NCBI RefSeq assembly: GCF_040954645.1
Contig: NC_092803.1
Location: forward strand, 81,878,263-81,942,262
Reading direction: 5' to 3'
Origin: Diabrotica undecimpunctata
Lineage: Eukaryota; Arthropoda; Insecta; Coleoptera; Chrysomelidae
DNA: 64,000 nt
Part shown: in pieces, positions 34,986 to 44,186 of the stretch
Numbering within the stretch: position 1 is the stretch's first letter
Layout: the number at the start of each line of letters is the position of its first letter
Notes under the pieces: generated by a model
Seen by the model: only the letters and a program-made list of their open reading frames with translations
The model's database searches: none
What the model was told of the DNA's origin: nothing
Translations under genes and position numbers: made by a program

Positions 34986-35923
34986 TTATTTTTGTTAATA
35001 AAACTGAAGAAAAAATTTGCAAGTTATTTTTTTGGACAAAATCCTAATGACAAAATGGAATAAGCAGATAATATATTAACGATCTAACGAAACATGTTGG
35101 AACGACAAAGCTGACAACAGCACTGACTAAACTAGTGCAAGAGATAAGAGGATGGCATAAAGCACGATTCTGTATGATTATCTATCAAGATCCCAGCAAT
35201 TATTACACTCGTCTTCTTAGTTCACTGCGTCTTATCGTTCATTGCTAGTCAATTAGTAGTTTGTGTTACCCATTTAAACCAGATATTAATAATTAGCAAA
35301 CCATGTTAAAGCACACAGTTAGAATACCGTTTTGTTCAATGCTATGAATTTTTAGGTTTTACACATTTTAACTGTTTGAACTGTTTTGTGTATTATTCCA
35401 AAAATTATTCACTATATAAACTTTTTTTAAAATTAAATTCTTGCTATTTTTGGTCCATTTTGCCATTTGTTTATTGCCTTTTACAACTTGTTATCCAGTG
35501 TTTTATATAACAAATAGCATTTTTTTTAAAACTTAGTTTGCTACTGCTCTGGTAGATTAAATTATTCAGTTTTACGTCACGAAGTCCCTGAGATAGGCGG
35601 ATTACTGGCATGTGTCTGTTAAAAACGTTTGAAAAAAAGCAATTTTAAGCCAGAGCATCCTTCAAGGAGCGTCATTTCTCGTAGATCCAATAAAAATACG
35701 TCTTGTCGGTTTGTCTATGGTGACGTGCGTCGCCTCAAATTATTCACTCGTACATAAAGAAGGATTTGGATGAAAGGGTTATAAAATAATAAAATGGAAA
35801 AACAAACTGCAGAAATAAAATTCATACTTTAATTTAATATTAGTTTTCCATTTTTCAGTTTTCTGTAGATGACATTGTTGAGAAACATAATATGCATCAA
35901 CGGCGTCTCAGTACTTAGTATAC
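34986..35923. other. No gene recognised; left flank of gypsy-2
   Basis: AT-rich DNA up to the gypsy-2 insertion site. The last four bases (atac, 35920-35923) are the left target duplication. Confidence 0.4.
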
Positions 35924-36284
35924 TGTTACGATAAAAATCCTGGCCTAAAAATAACTGTAAAATATATGATGACTAATATTCTGTTTTGTTGTAGAAATTT
36001 CGCCGGAGGTTCTAGATTCAAATTATGGTGAATTCTCCAACTAGATGCTTCTCGATTTTTCGATGCAAGACAATGCGATCTTTCGATGCTGTTCTAGTAT
36101 ATCAGGATTTCGTATATAAATACAACATTTTTATATGGAGGGCCAGTTAATTCTCAAGACCCGCGCTCGCGAATTTGTTACGTACGGATATAATAAATTA
36201 TTGTTAGATAAGTTAATATAAATAAAGAAATAAATTAAATCCGTAAGTGTTATAAATATTGAACCTTTTAATAAATTCACAGCA
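35924..36284 (+). repeat. gypsy-2 5' LTR (361 bp)
   Basis: Begins TGTTACGATAAA and ends TTCACAGCA. It contains a TATA-like box (36113-36121) and AATAAA-type signals near 36221-36235. Confidence 0.93.
36113..36121 (+). promoter_or_regulatory. TATA-like box in gypsy-2 5' LTR
   Basis: The sequence tatataaat lies about two thirds through the LTR, repeated at about 49824-49832 in the 3' LTR. A start site about 30 bases on is inferred, not shown. Confidence 0.45.
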
Positions 36285-36286
36285 AA

Positions 36287-36304
36287 TGGTGTCAGGTGTG
36301 GGGT
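36287..36304 (+). other. gypsy-2 primer-binding site (tRNA-Leu-like)
   Basis: TGGTGTCAGGTGTGGGGT starts 2 nt after the LTR. It pairs with the 3' end of a typical eukaryotic tRNA-Leu (which ends ...CCTGACACCA) with few mismatches. Confidence 0.65.
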
Positions 36305-36343
36305 CGAACATAAATTAGACTTATAATAATAATACAAGTGAAT

Positions 36344-36355
36344 ATAAAATAAATT
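36344..36355 (+). repeat. PLE-1 target-site duplication, left copy
   Basis: ataaaataaatt, identical to 44169-44180. The degraded gypsy-2 copy has the same sequence once, running straight into its gag start (21839-21860), which confirms the empty site. Confidence 0.88.
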
Positions 36356-37256
36356 AAATAAATATAAGGTTGAATGCTCGAATAAATGAACTTTGATCAG
36401 ATAAAAGGCATATATCGAGCACAGTTTAATTAAATCTTGCCCAAGTACTTTCGATCCCTAGATCATCTTCAGGGGCATCTGAAATAAGCCAAGAAACGTT
36501 TTTTTATAACCAAAGAAATTGATTAACTTCGATAAAAACTCGAAGTTTTATGGTTGAAAAAAGGTTTTTTATATGATTAACGTTTATAGACTTACTTCGT
36601 CAATTGTGGCCTATCCGGCAAGAACAAGATGTCATAAACATATAATTGTACATTACACTACACTACAAATAGACAAACAAACACTTTAAAATAATTTTAG
36701 GAAGGCTACATTGCTTGAAGAAGTCGGAGACAGAATGGCTCCTGATCTAACGGAAATGTTGGGGTGACATGTGACAAATGACAACTTGGATGAGCAGTCA
36801 CAATCATAGATATGTGATCTGCACCTTTTACAATTCTATGAAACTAAGTATTGACCAAAAGTCCAACTGACACTACTATAGGAGGTCACTGATGCAATAT
36901 AAAATTATATAGAATATTTTTAAGTAGATTGAATAATCCAAATCTCACACTCAAACATGTCTATAATAATTAAGGTGTTAGTTTGAGAGCAACTGAAATA
37001 GACGAAAAGTAAGAATGCAAGAAGCGGACTAAACAATATGTTAAACAGTGGGTGGTTGACTACAATAAAATGGTCTACCAAGCACTATCTGTAATGTAGA
37101 AAGGAAGAGATCTGACCATGTAATTAAAATACTAATAATTGAAAATCAAAATGGAAAGCAAAATATATAAATGGGGTGTAATCCAAGTAGTTCAGTTGAA
37201 CCCACAGTCAATGGTATAACTATAAAATTACTATGGATGTGCTCAGTGCAGGAAGT
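36356..37256 (-). repeat. PLE-1 minus copy: downstream pseudo-LTR and 3' flank
   Basis: The reverse complement of 43300-44168, plus 33 bp at its outer end (aaataaatataaggttgaat...). It carries a hammerhead-like motif at 36438-36477. Confidence 0.88.
36438..36477 (-). ncRNA. Hammerhead-like motif, PLE-1 pseudo-LTR copy 1
   Basis: Same 40-nt motif as 40708-40747, on the minus strand, with stem I TGCCC/GGGCA intact. Confidence 0.5.
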
Positions 37257-39719
37257 CTAAACAGTCGAGCTGGGTCCCCCACGAGGTGAAGCTGTAATAA
37301 AGTTTTTAAAAATAGGTTTAAATTTAGTACAATTTAAATTAATTTGAGTATTAAGACAGTGAGAGTTTTCATTCGTTTCCCTTGTAATTTCCAAATCTTC
37401 CAATAAATCCAACTCCATATAGTTTTTCTTTCTACTAATGTCATGTAAGATAGATGAACCAGTGTTGATGTTAAAATTGTGTTTACTGGATAATAAGTGT
37501 TGACCAAAACTTGAAGAGTTTGGTCTTTTCAAATGTTCTGAAACTCTAGTGGATAACTTTCTAATGGTTCTACCTACATAAGAGGCATCACAATCATCAC
37601 ATTTTAATTTGTAAATACCACTTTTGTCAAGTGTGTTCATCCTATCTTTGGTGTTGATTAAGAAGGAACCTAAGGTGTTGTGTGACTTGAAGGAAATTTT
37701 GATGTTATCGATTGTAGAAGTAAAAAGTTTAGATATTTTATTGGAAATGCTGCTAATATAGGTGAAGGAGAAATATCTGGTGTTATTTGAAGCAGTAGGT
37801 TGAAGAAAACATTGTGATGAATATGCAAGCTTTTCTGCAATTTTTAGTTTAGCTCTATTTAGAAGCTTATAGATAATGTTAGGATCATAACCATTATTGA
37901 AAGCAATTTGTTTAAGAGTGTTAAGTTCTGAATTAAAATTATCATTAGAAAGTGGAAATTTGAGTAACCTATGAATGTAACTGTTGAAAGCAGCCATTTT
38001 GTGTTGGGTTGGATGATTAGATGTATCATGTATAACATGATCTGTTTGGGTAGGTTTTCTGTAAATATTGTACTCTAAAGAATCTTTATTACGGGAAATA
38101 GTCATATCCAAGAAGTTCAACTTTTTATCAGATTCTGGTTCCAGAGTAAAAGAGATGTTGGGATGGAGGTTATTAAGATCATCCAGAATCTGTAAAGCAT
38201 CATCTTGGGTTCCCTGTATGAGAGCTATACAATCATCAACATACCTTGACCAAAAAACTATTTTGTTGTTGTTGTTAACAAACTTCTGTTCTAAGCTGTC
38301 TAAGAAAATGTCAGCCAGAAAAGGTGATAGTGGAGATCCCATTGCTAAACCTGTTGGTTGTTTGTATATTTTTTGATTGAATTGAAAGAAGTCCTGATCC
38401 AGACAGAATTTAAGTATAGTTAAGATAGCATCTTTGTCTTTTGCTGATATGTTGCAATTGTCTAGAAGATTGTGTACTAAAGGTAATGTTTCATCTCTTG
38501 GTACAGAAGTAAACAGATTGGAAACATCAAAAGAAACTAAATAAAAACCCACTTCTATCCTAATGTTATTTAACCGTTCTATTAGATCTAAAGAATTTTT
38601 GATGGAGAACTTAGGTTTAAAATTAGTGATAGACTGAATTGTGTTGTAAATAAACTCTGATAAAATAGAAACTGGAGTATTACAAAAACTTACTACCGGC
38701 CTTATGGGACAATTGTGTTTATGGATTTTAGGAAGTCCATATAACCTAGGTGTTATAGGATTAGATACAATTAACTTTCTGTTGTTATATTTAGTAATAG
38801 TATCATTAAACAATTTGACCATTGCTTTTGTTTTATTAATAAAGGTGTTAAGTGGATTTTTTTCCAAAACTACAAAACTGTTATCTGAAAGAAAAGATTC
38901 TACTTTCTCTATGTATTGAGTTTGTTCTAAGATTACAACACAATTACCCTTATCAGCCTTGCTGAGTACAAGAGAATCTCTATCAATTTTTTGTTTAATT
39001 GATTTTAGCAAATCCTTTTGTTTTTTAAAATTATGGTGATTTCTATGAAAATTGCGTTTGTACTTACATTGTTGTTGTTGAAGTAAGCTAATGCAAGAGT
39101 TTCTCAAATATTGTTTAGTATCAGCATTGTTAGTCATACCTTCTATTAGAGTGTCCAGCTCTACCGCAAATCCTCCCAGCACTGAGTCACTTAACCTAAA
39201 ATTCTGACAAGAAAACTTAAGGCCTAATCCTAAAAAATACAGTTCATCCTCTGAAAAGTTAGTGTTACTTAGATTTAAGACTCTAGGATGAAATTGATGA
39301 TCTGAAAACTTATGCAAAAGTGTTGAGGTGCTTCTCTGTTGTTTTTGCAAAATCAAACGGTTTAATTTGTTGGTAAGATTTCTCTTCTTGGTGGATTGTA
39401 AGCGAGAGACCTCATCTTCTATGTTGTTAAAGGAGTCGTTGACTAGAAACCAAGGATGTTGTTGCAAAATTTGATCATAAGTAATTTTAAGATTGACGTT
39501 AATATGGTGAAGTTTGGTATAGTGCTTCTTAAGTTCTCTTTTCAGGATCTTTTTCTCCAAAATCTGTTTTTCTTTATCGGGTACATTTTTTGATGTTTTG
39601 ACCTTAGCAAAAGTAGGAGTGACTTGATGTGAAATGCACTGTCTAACGAACCAAATGTTCAAGAATATGATCATTCTCTTGCAGGATAGTCTTCTATAAG
39701 TATCAACCAAGACTGCCAT
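37257..39719 (-). CDS. Penelope-like RT with GIY-YIG endonuclease (minus copy)
   Basis: About 820 aa from ATG 39719. A TTG two codons earlier also precedes the frame, but ATG is the likelier start (MAVLVDTYRRLSCKR). The N-terminal 300 residues are Lys/Asn/His-rich, as in PLE proteins. RT motifs in order are GLPKIHKHNCPIRPVVSF (about residue 328), FDVSNLFTSVP, GLAMGSPLSPFLADI (about 457) and the catalytic YVDD (about 492). The C-terminal GIY-YIG nuclease is GIYKLKCDDCDASYVGR (about 700-716), with the extra Cys pair typical of animal PLEs. Length and domains are complete and without stops. It differs from the plus copy by one visible codon (Val for Glu just before GFYLVSFDV). The protein would nick DNA and reverse-transcribe its own RNA. 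Confidence 0.95.
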   Translation of the reverse strand: MAVLVDTYRRLSCKRMIIFLNIWFVRQCISHQVTPTFAKVKTSKNVPDKEKQILEKKILKRELKKHYTKLHHINVNLKITYDQILQQHPWFLVNDSFNNIEDEVSRLQSTKKRNLTNKLNRLILQKQQRSTSTLLHKFSDHQFHPRVLNLSNTNFSEDELYFLGLGLKFSCQNFRLSDSVLGGFAVELDTLIEGMTNNADTKQYLRNSCISLLQQQQCKYKRNFHRNHHNFKKQKDLLKSIKQKIDRDSLVLSKADKGNCVVILEQTQYIEKVESFLSDNSFVVLEKNPLNTFINKTKAMVKLFNDTITKYNNRKLIVSNPITPRLYGLPKIHKHNCPIRPVVSFCNTPVSILSEFIYNTIQSITNFKPKFSIKNSLDLIERLNNIRIEVGFYLVSFDVSNLFTSVPRDETLPLVHNLLDNCNISAKDKDAILTILKFCLDQDFFQFNQKIYKQPTGLAMGSPLSPFLADIFLDSLEQKFVNNNNKIVFWSRYVDDCIALIQGTQDDALQILDDLNNLHPNISFTLEPESDKKLNFLDMTISRNKDSLEYNIYRKPTQTDHVIHDTSNHPTQHKMAAFNSYIHRLLKFPLSNDNFNSELNTLKQIAFNNGYDPNIIYKLLNRAKLKIAEKLAYSSQCFLQPTASNNTRYFSFTYISSISNKISKLFTSTIDNIKISFKSHNTLGSFLINTKDRMNTLDKSGIYKLKCDDCDASYVGRTIRKLSTRVSEHLKRPNSSSFGQHLLSSKHNFNINTGSSILHDISRKKNYMELDLLEDLEITRETNENSHCLNTQINLNCTKFKPIFKNFITASPRGGPSSTV

Positions 39720-39725
39720 AGTCAA

Positions 39726-40052
39726 TAAATAAATATAAGGTTGAATGCTCGAATAAATGAACTTTGATCAGATAAAAGGCATATATCGAGCACAGTTTAA
39801 TTAAATCTTGCCCAAGTACTTTCGATCCCTAGATCATCTTCAGGGGCATCTGAAATAAGCCAAGAAACGTTTTTTTATAACCAAAGAAATTGATTAACTT
39901 CGATAAAAACTCGAAGTTTTATGGTTGAAAAAAGGTTTTTTATATGATTAACGTTTATAGACTTACTTCGTCAATTGTGGCCTATCCGGCAAGAACAAGA
40001 TGTCATAAACATATAATTGTACATTACACTACACTACAAATAGACAAACAAA
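39726..40052 (-). repeat. PLE-1 minus copy: upstream (partial) pseudo-LTR
   Basis: Repeats the outer part of 36356-36690. It stops at the shared gacaaacaaa sequence, where the plus copy begins. It contains a hammerhead-like motif at 39809-39848. Confidence 0.85.
39809..39848 (-). ncRNA. Hammerhead-like motif, PLE-1 pseudo-LTR copy 2
   Basis: Identical to 36438-36477. It lies just upstream of the minus-copy ORF, where self-cleavage would define the RNA 5' end. Confidence 0.5.
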
Positions 40053-40830
40053 AATGTTTAATTACATGGTCAGATCTCTTCCTTTCTACATTACAGATAG
40101 TGCTTGGTAGACCATTTTATTGTAGTCAACCACCCACTGTTTAACATATTGTTTAGTCCGCTTCTTGCATTCTTACTTTTCGTCTATTTCAGTTGCTCTT
40201 AAACTAACACCTTAATTATTATAGACATGTTTGAGTGTGAGATTTGGATTATTCAATCTACTTAAAAATATTCTATATAATTTTATATTGCATCAGTGAC
40301 CTCCTATAGTAGTGTCAGTTGGACTTTTGGTCAATACTTAGTTTCATAGAATTGTAAAAGGTGCAGATCACATATCTATGATTGTGACTGCTCATCCAAG
40401 TTGTCATTTGTCACATGTCACCCCAACATTTCCGTTAGATCAGGAGCCATTCTGTCTCCGACTTCTTCAAGCAATGTAGCCTTCCTAAAATTATTTTAAA
40501 GTGTTTGTTTGTCTATTTGTAGTGTAGTGTAATGTACAATTATATGTTTATGACATCTTGTTCTTGCCGGATAGGCCACAATTGACGAAGTAAGTCTATA
40601 AACGTTAATCATATAAAAAACCTTTTTTCAACCATAAAACTTCGAGTTTTTATCGAAGTTAATCAATTTCTTTGGTTATAAAAAAACGTTTCTTGGCTTA
40701 TTTCAGATGCCCCTGAAGATGATCTAGGGATCGAAAGTACTTGGGCAAGATTTAATTAAACTGTGCTCGATATATGCCTTTTATCTGATCAAAGTTCATT
40801 TATTCGAGCATTCAACCTTATATTTATTTA
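40053..40830 (+). repeat. PLE-1 plus copy: upstream pseudo-LTR
   Basis: Direct repeat of 43430-44168. It starts near ttacatggtcagatctcttc and ends ttcaaccttatatttattta at the ORF. It carries a hammerhead-like motif at 40708-40747. Confidence 0.87.
40708..40747 (+). ncRNA. Hammerhead-like motif, PLE-1 pseudo-LTR copy 3
   Basis: It reads TGCCC - CTGAAGA - (T) - GATC TAGG GATC - GAAA - GTACTT - GGGCA. Stem I is 5 bp and stem II is 4 bp with a bulged U. Stem III is a minimal AG/CU pair and cleavage would follow CUU. The core fits CUGANGA...GAAA. It sits about 90 bases before the ORF start, as reported for PLE hammerheads. Activity is unproven because of the bulge and the tiny stem III. Confidence 0.55.
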
Positions 40831-40836
40831 TTGACT

Positions 40837-43299
40837 ATGGCAGTCTTGGTTGATACTTATAGAAGACTATCCTGCAAGAGAATGATCATATTCTTGAACA
40901 TTTGGTTCGTTAGACAGTGCATTTCACATCAAGTCACTCCTACTTTTGCTAAGGTCAAAACATCAAAAAATGTACCCGATAAAGAAAAACAGATTTTGGA
41001 GAAAAAGATCCTGAAAAGAGAACTTAAGAAGCACTATACCAAACTTCACCATATTAACGTCAATCTTAAAATTACTTATGATCAAATTTTGCAACAACAT
41101 CCTTGGTTTCTAGTCAACGACTCCTTTAACAACATAGAAGATGAGGTCTCTCGCTTACAATCCACCAAGAAGAGAAATCTTACCAACAAATTAAACCGTT
41201 TGATTTTGCAAAAACAACAGAGAAGCACCTCAACACTTTTGCATAAGTTTTCAGATCATCAATTTCATCCTAGAGTCTTAAATCTAAGTAACACTAACTT
41301 TTCAGAGGATGAACTGTATTTTTTAGGATTAGGCCTTAAGTTTTCTTGTCAGAATTTTAGGTTAAGTGACTCAGTGCTGGGAGGATTTGCGGTAGAGCTG
41401 GACACTCTAATAGAAGGTATGACTAACAATGCTGATACTAAACAATATTTGAGAAACTCTTGCATTAGCTTACTTCAACAACAACAATGTAAGTACAAAC
41501 GCAATTTTCATAGAAATCACCATAATTTTAAAAAACAAAAGGATTTGCTAAAATCAATTAAACAAAAAATTGATAGAGATTCTCTTGTACTCAGCAAGGC
41601 TGATAAGGGTAATTGTGTTGTAATCTTAGAACAAACTCAATACATAGAGAAAGTAGAATCTTTTCTTTCAGATAACAGTTTTGTAGTTTTGGAAAAAAAT
41701 CCACTTAACACCTTTATTAATAAAACAAAAGCAATGGTCAAATTGTTTAATGATACTATTACTAAATATAACAACAGAAAGTTAATTGTATCTAATCCTA
41801 TAACACCTAGGTTATATGGACTTCCTAAAATCCATAAACACAATTGTCCCATAAGGCCGGTAGTAAGTTTTTGTAATACTCCAGTTTCTATTTTATCAGA
41901 GTTTATTTACAACACAATTCAGTCTATCACTAATTTTAAACCTAAGTTCTCCATCAAAAATTCTTTAGATCTAATAGAACGGTTAAATAACATTAGGATA
42001 GAAGAGGGTTTTTATTTAGTTTCTTTTGATGTTTCCAATCTGTTTACTTCTGTACCAAGAGATGAAACATTACCTTTAGTACACAATCTTCTAGACAATT
42101 GCAACATATCAGCAAAAGACAAAGATGCTATCTTAACTATACTTAAATTCTGTCTGGATCAGGACTTCTTTCAATTCAATCAAAAAATATACAAACAACC
42201 AACAGGTTTAGCAATGGGATCTCCACTATCACCTTTTCTGGCTGACATTTTCTTAGACAGCTTAGAACAGAAGTTTGTTAACAACAACAACAAAATAGTT
42301 TTTTGGTCAAGGTATGTTGATGATTGTATAGCTCTCATACAGGGAACCCAAGATGATGCTTTACAGATTCTGGATGATCTTAATAACCTCCATCCCAACA
42401 TCTCTTTTACTCTGGAACCAGAATCTGATAAAAAGTTGAACTTCTTGGATATGACTATTTCCCGTAATAAAGATTCTTTAGAGTACAATATTTACAGAAA
42501 ACCTACCCAAACAGATCATGTTATACATGATACATCTAATCATCCAACCCAACACAAAATGGCTGCTTTCAACAGTTACATTCATAGGTTACTCAAATTT
42601 CCACTTTCTAATGATAATTTTAATTCAGAACTTAACACTCTTAAACAAATTGCTTTCAATAATGGTTATGATCCTAACATTATCTATAAGCTTCTAAATA
42701 GAGCTAAACTAAAAATTGCAGAAAAGCTTGCATATTCATCACAATGTTTTCTTCAACCTACTGCTTCAAATAACACCAGATATTTCTCCTTCACCTATAT
42801 TAGCAGCATTTCCAATAAAATATCTAAACTTTTTACTTCTACAATCGATAACATCAAAATTTCCTTCAAGTCACACAACACCTTAGGTTCCTTCTTAATC
42901 AACACCAAAGATAGGATGAACACACTTGACAAAAGTGGTATTTACAAATTAAAATGTGATGATTGTGATGCCTCTTATGTAGGTAGAACCATTAGAAAGT
43001 TATCCACTAGAGTTTCAGAACATTTGAAAAGACCAAACTCTTCAAGTTTTGGTCAACACTTATTATCCAGTAAACACAATTTTAACATCAACACTGGTTC
43101 ATCTATCTTACATGACATTAGTAGAAAGAAAAACTATATGGAGTTGGATTTATTGGAAGATTTGGAAATTACAAGGGAAACGAATGAAAACTCTCACTGT
43201 CTTAATACTCAAATTAATTTAAATTGTACTAAATTTAAACCTATTTTTAAAAACTTTATTACAGCTTCACCTCGTGGGGGACCCAGCTCGACTGTTTAG
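40837..43299 (+). CDS. Penelope-like RT with GIY-YIG endonuclease (plus copy)
   Basis: The second full-length ORF of the composite, about 820 aa from ATG 40837, ending TAG just before 43300 (last residues GGPSSTV). Domains match the minus copy: basic N-terminus, PLE reverse transcriptase with FDVSNLFTSVP and YVDDCIALI (about 42310), and GIY-YIG with YVGRTIRKLSTRVSEH (about 42975-43020). It reads Glu where the minus copy reads Val before GFYLVSFDV. The preceding pseudo-LTR holds a hammerhead-like motif, and a likely internal promoter lies there too (inferred from PLE biology). This copy looks fully coding-competent. Confidence 0.95.
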   Translation: MAVLVDTYRRLSCKRMIIFLNIWFVRQCISHQVTPTFAKVKTSKNVPDKEKQILEKKILKRELKKHYTKLHHINVNLKITYDQILQQHPWFLVNDSFNNIEDEVSRLQSTKKRNLTNKLNRLILQKQQRSTSTLLHKFSDHQFHPRVLNLSNTNFSEDELYFLGLGLKFSCQNFRLSDSVLGGFAVELDTLIEGMTNNADTKQYLRNSCISLLQQQQCKYKRNFHRNHHNFKKQKDLLKSIKQKIDRDSLVLSKADKGNCVVILEQTQYIEKVESFLSDNSFVVLEKNPLNTFINKTKAMVKLFNDTITKYNNRKLIVSNPITPRLYGLPKIHKHNCPIRPVVSFCNTPVSILSEFIYNTIQSITNFKPKFSIKNSLDLIERLNNIRIEEGFYLVSFDVSNLFTSVPRDETLPLVHNLLDNCNISAKDKDAILTILKFCLDQDFFQFNQKIYKQPTGLAMGSPLSPFLADIFLDSLEQKFVNNNNKIVFWSRYVDDCIALIQGTQDDALQILDDLNNLHPNISFTLEPESDKKLNFLDMTISRNKDSLEYNIYRKPTQTDHVIHDTSNHPTQHKMAAFNSYIHRLLKFPLSNDNFNSELNTLKQIAFNNGYDPNIIYKLLNRAKLKIAEKLAYSSQCFLQPTASNNTRYFSFTYISSISNKISKLFTSTIDNIKISFKSHNTLGSFLINTKDRMNTLDKSGIYKLKCDDCDASYVGRTIRKLSTRVSEHLKRPNSSSFGQHLLSSKHNFNINTGSSILHDISRKKNYMELDLLEDLEITRETNENSHCLNTQINLNCTKFKPIFKNFITASPRGGPSSTV

Positions 43300-44168
43300 A
43301 CTTCCTGCACTGAGCACATCCATAGTAATTTTATAGTTATACCATTGACTGTGGGTTCAACTGAACTACTTGGATTACACCCCATTTATATATTTTGCTT
43401 TCCATTTTGATTTTCAATTATTAGTATTTTAATTACATGGTCAGATCTCTTCCTTTCTACATTACAGATAGTGCTTGGTAGACCATTTTATTGTAGTCAA
43501 CCACCCACTGTTTAACATATTGTTTAGTCCGCTTCTTGCATTCTTACTTTTCGTCTATTTCAGTTGCTCTCAAACTAACACCTTAATTATTATAGACATG
43601 TTTGAGTGTGAGATTTGGATTATTCAATCTACTTAAAAATATTCTATATAATTTTATATTGCATCAGTGACCTCCTATAGTAGTGTCAGTTGGACTTTTG
43701 GTCAATACTTAGTTTCATAGAATTGTAAAAGGTGCAGATCACATATCTATGATTGTGACTGCTCATCCAAGTTGTCATTTGTCACATGTCACCCCAACAT
43801 TTCCGTTAGATCAGGAGCCATTCTGTCTCCGACTTCTTCAAGCAATGTAGCCTTCCTAAAATTATTTTAAAGTGTTTGTTTGTCTATTTGTAGTGTAGTG
43901 TAATGTACAATTATATGTTTATGACATCTTGTTCTTGCCGGATAGGCCACAATTGACGAAGTAAGTCTATAAACGTTAATCATATAAAAAACCTTTTTTC
44001 AACCATAAAACTTCGAGTTTTTATCGAAGTTAATCAATTTCTTTGGTTATAAAAAAACGTTTCTTGGCTTATTTCAGATGCCCCTGAAGATGATCTAGGG
44101 ATCGAAAGTACTTGGTCAAGATTTAATTAAACTGTGCTCGATATATGCCTTTTATCTGATCAAAGTTC
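43300..44168 (+). repeat. PLE-1 plus copy: 3' flank and downstream pseudo-LTR
   Basis: Contains the pseudo-LTR (from about 43430), ending tgatcaaagttcat at the target duplication, 33 bp short of the full repeat end. It carries the fourth hammerhead-like motif. Confidence 0.87.
44079..44118 (+). ncRNA. Hammerhead-like motif, PLE-1 pseudo-LTR copy 4 (variant)
   Basis: Same as 40708-40747 except cttggtca for cttgggca. The change breaks the third base pair of stem I, so this copy is likely weakened. Confidence 0.45.
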
Positions 44169-44180
44169 ATAAAATAAATT
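44169..44180 (+). repeat. PLE-1 target-site duplication, right copy
   Basis: ataaaataaatt, identical to 36344-36355. It lies 6 bases before the gag-pol ATG. Confidence 0.88.
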
Positions 44181-44186
44181 GTGAAA

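Larger units (their letters stand above)
36356..44168. mobile_element. Penelope-like composite 'PLE-1': two full ORFs head to head with pseudo-LTRs
   Basis: A 7,813-bp insertion flanked by a 12-bp target duplication. It contains a minus-strand copy (ORF 39719-37257) and a plus-strand copy (ORF 40837-43299). The arms 36356-40052 and about 40505-44168 are nearly perfect inverted repeats of about 3.7 kb around a 450-bp centre. The centre is the extra pseudo-LTR sequence of the plus copy. Each ORF is followed by a roughly 870-bp flank whose distal part recurs in front of the ORF (pseudo-LTR). The left end has 33 bp more than the right end. This is the classic partial-tandem, head-to-head architecture of Penelope elements, here with both ORFs full length. 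Confidence 0.93.

Noticed and set aside
38068..38919. Antisense frames of 71-102 codons inside both PLE-1 ORFs (also 41637-42488)
   Set aside because: Shadows of the RT coding strand; present in both copies only because the copies are identical.
44181..44186. GTG at 44181 as the gag-pol start
   Set aside because: The relic copy starts at the corresponding ATG; eukaryotic initiation favours ATG 44187.
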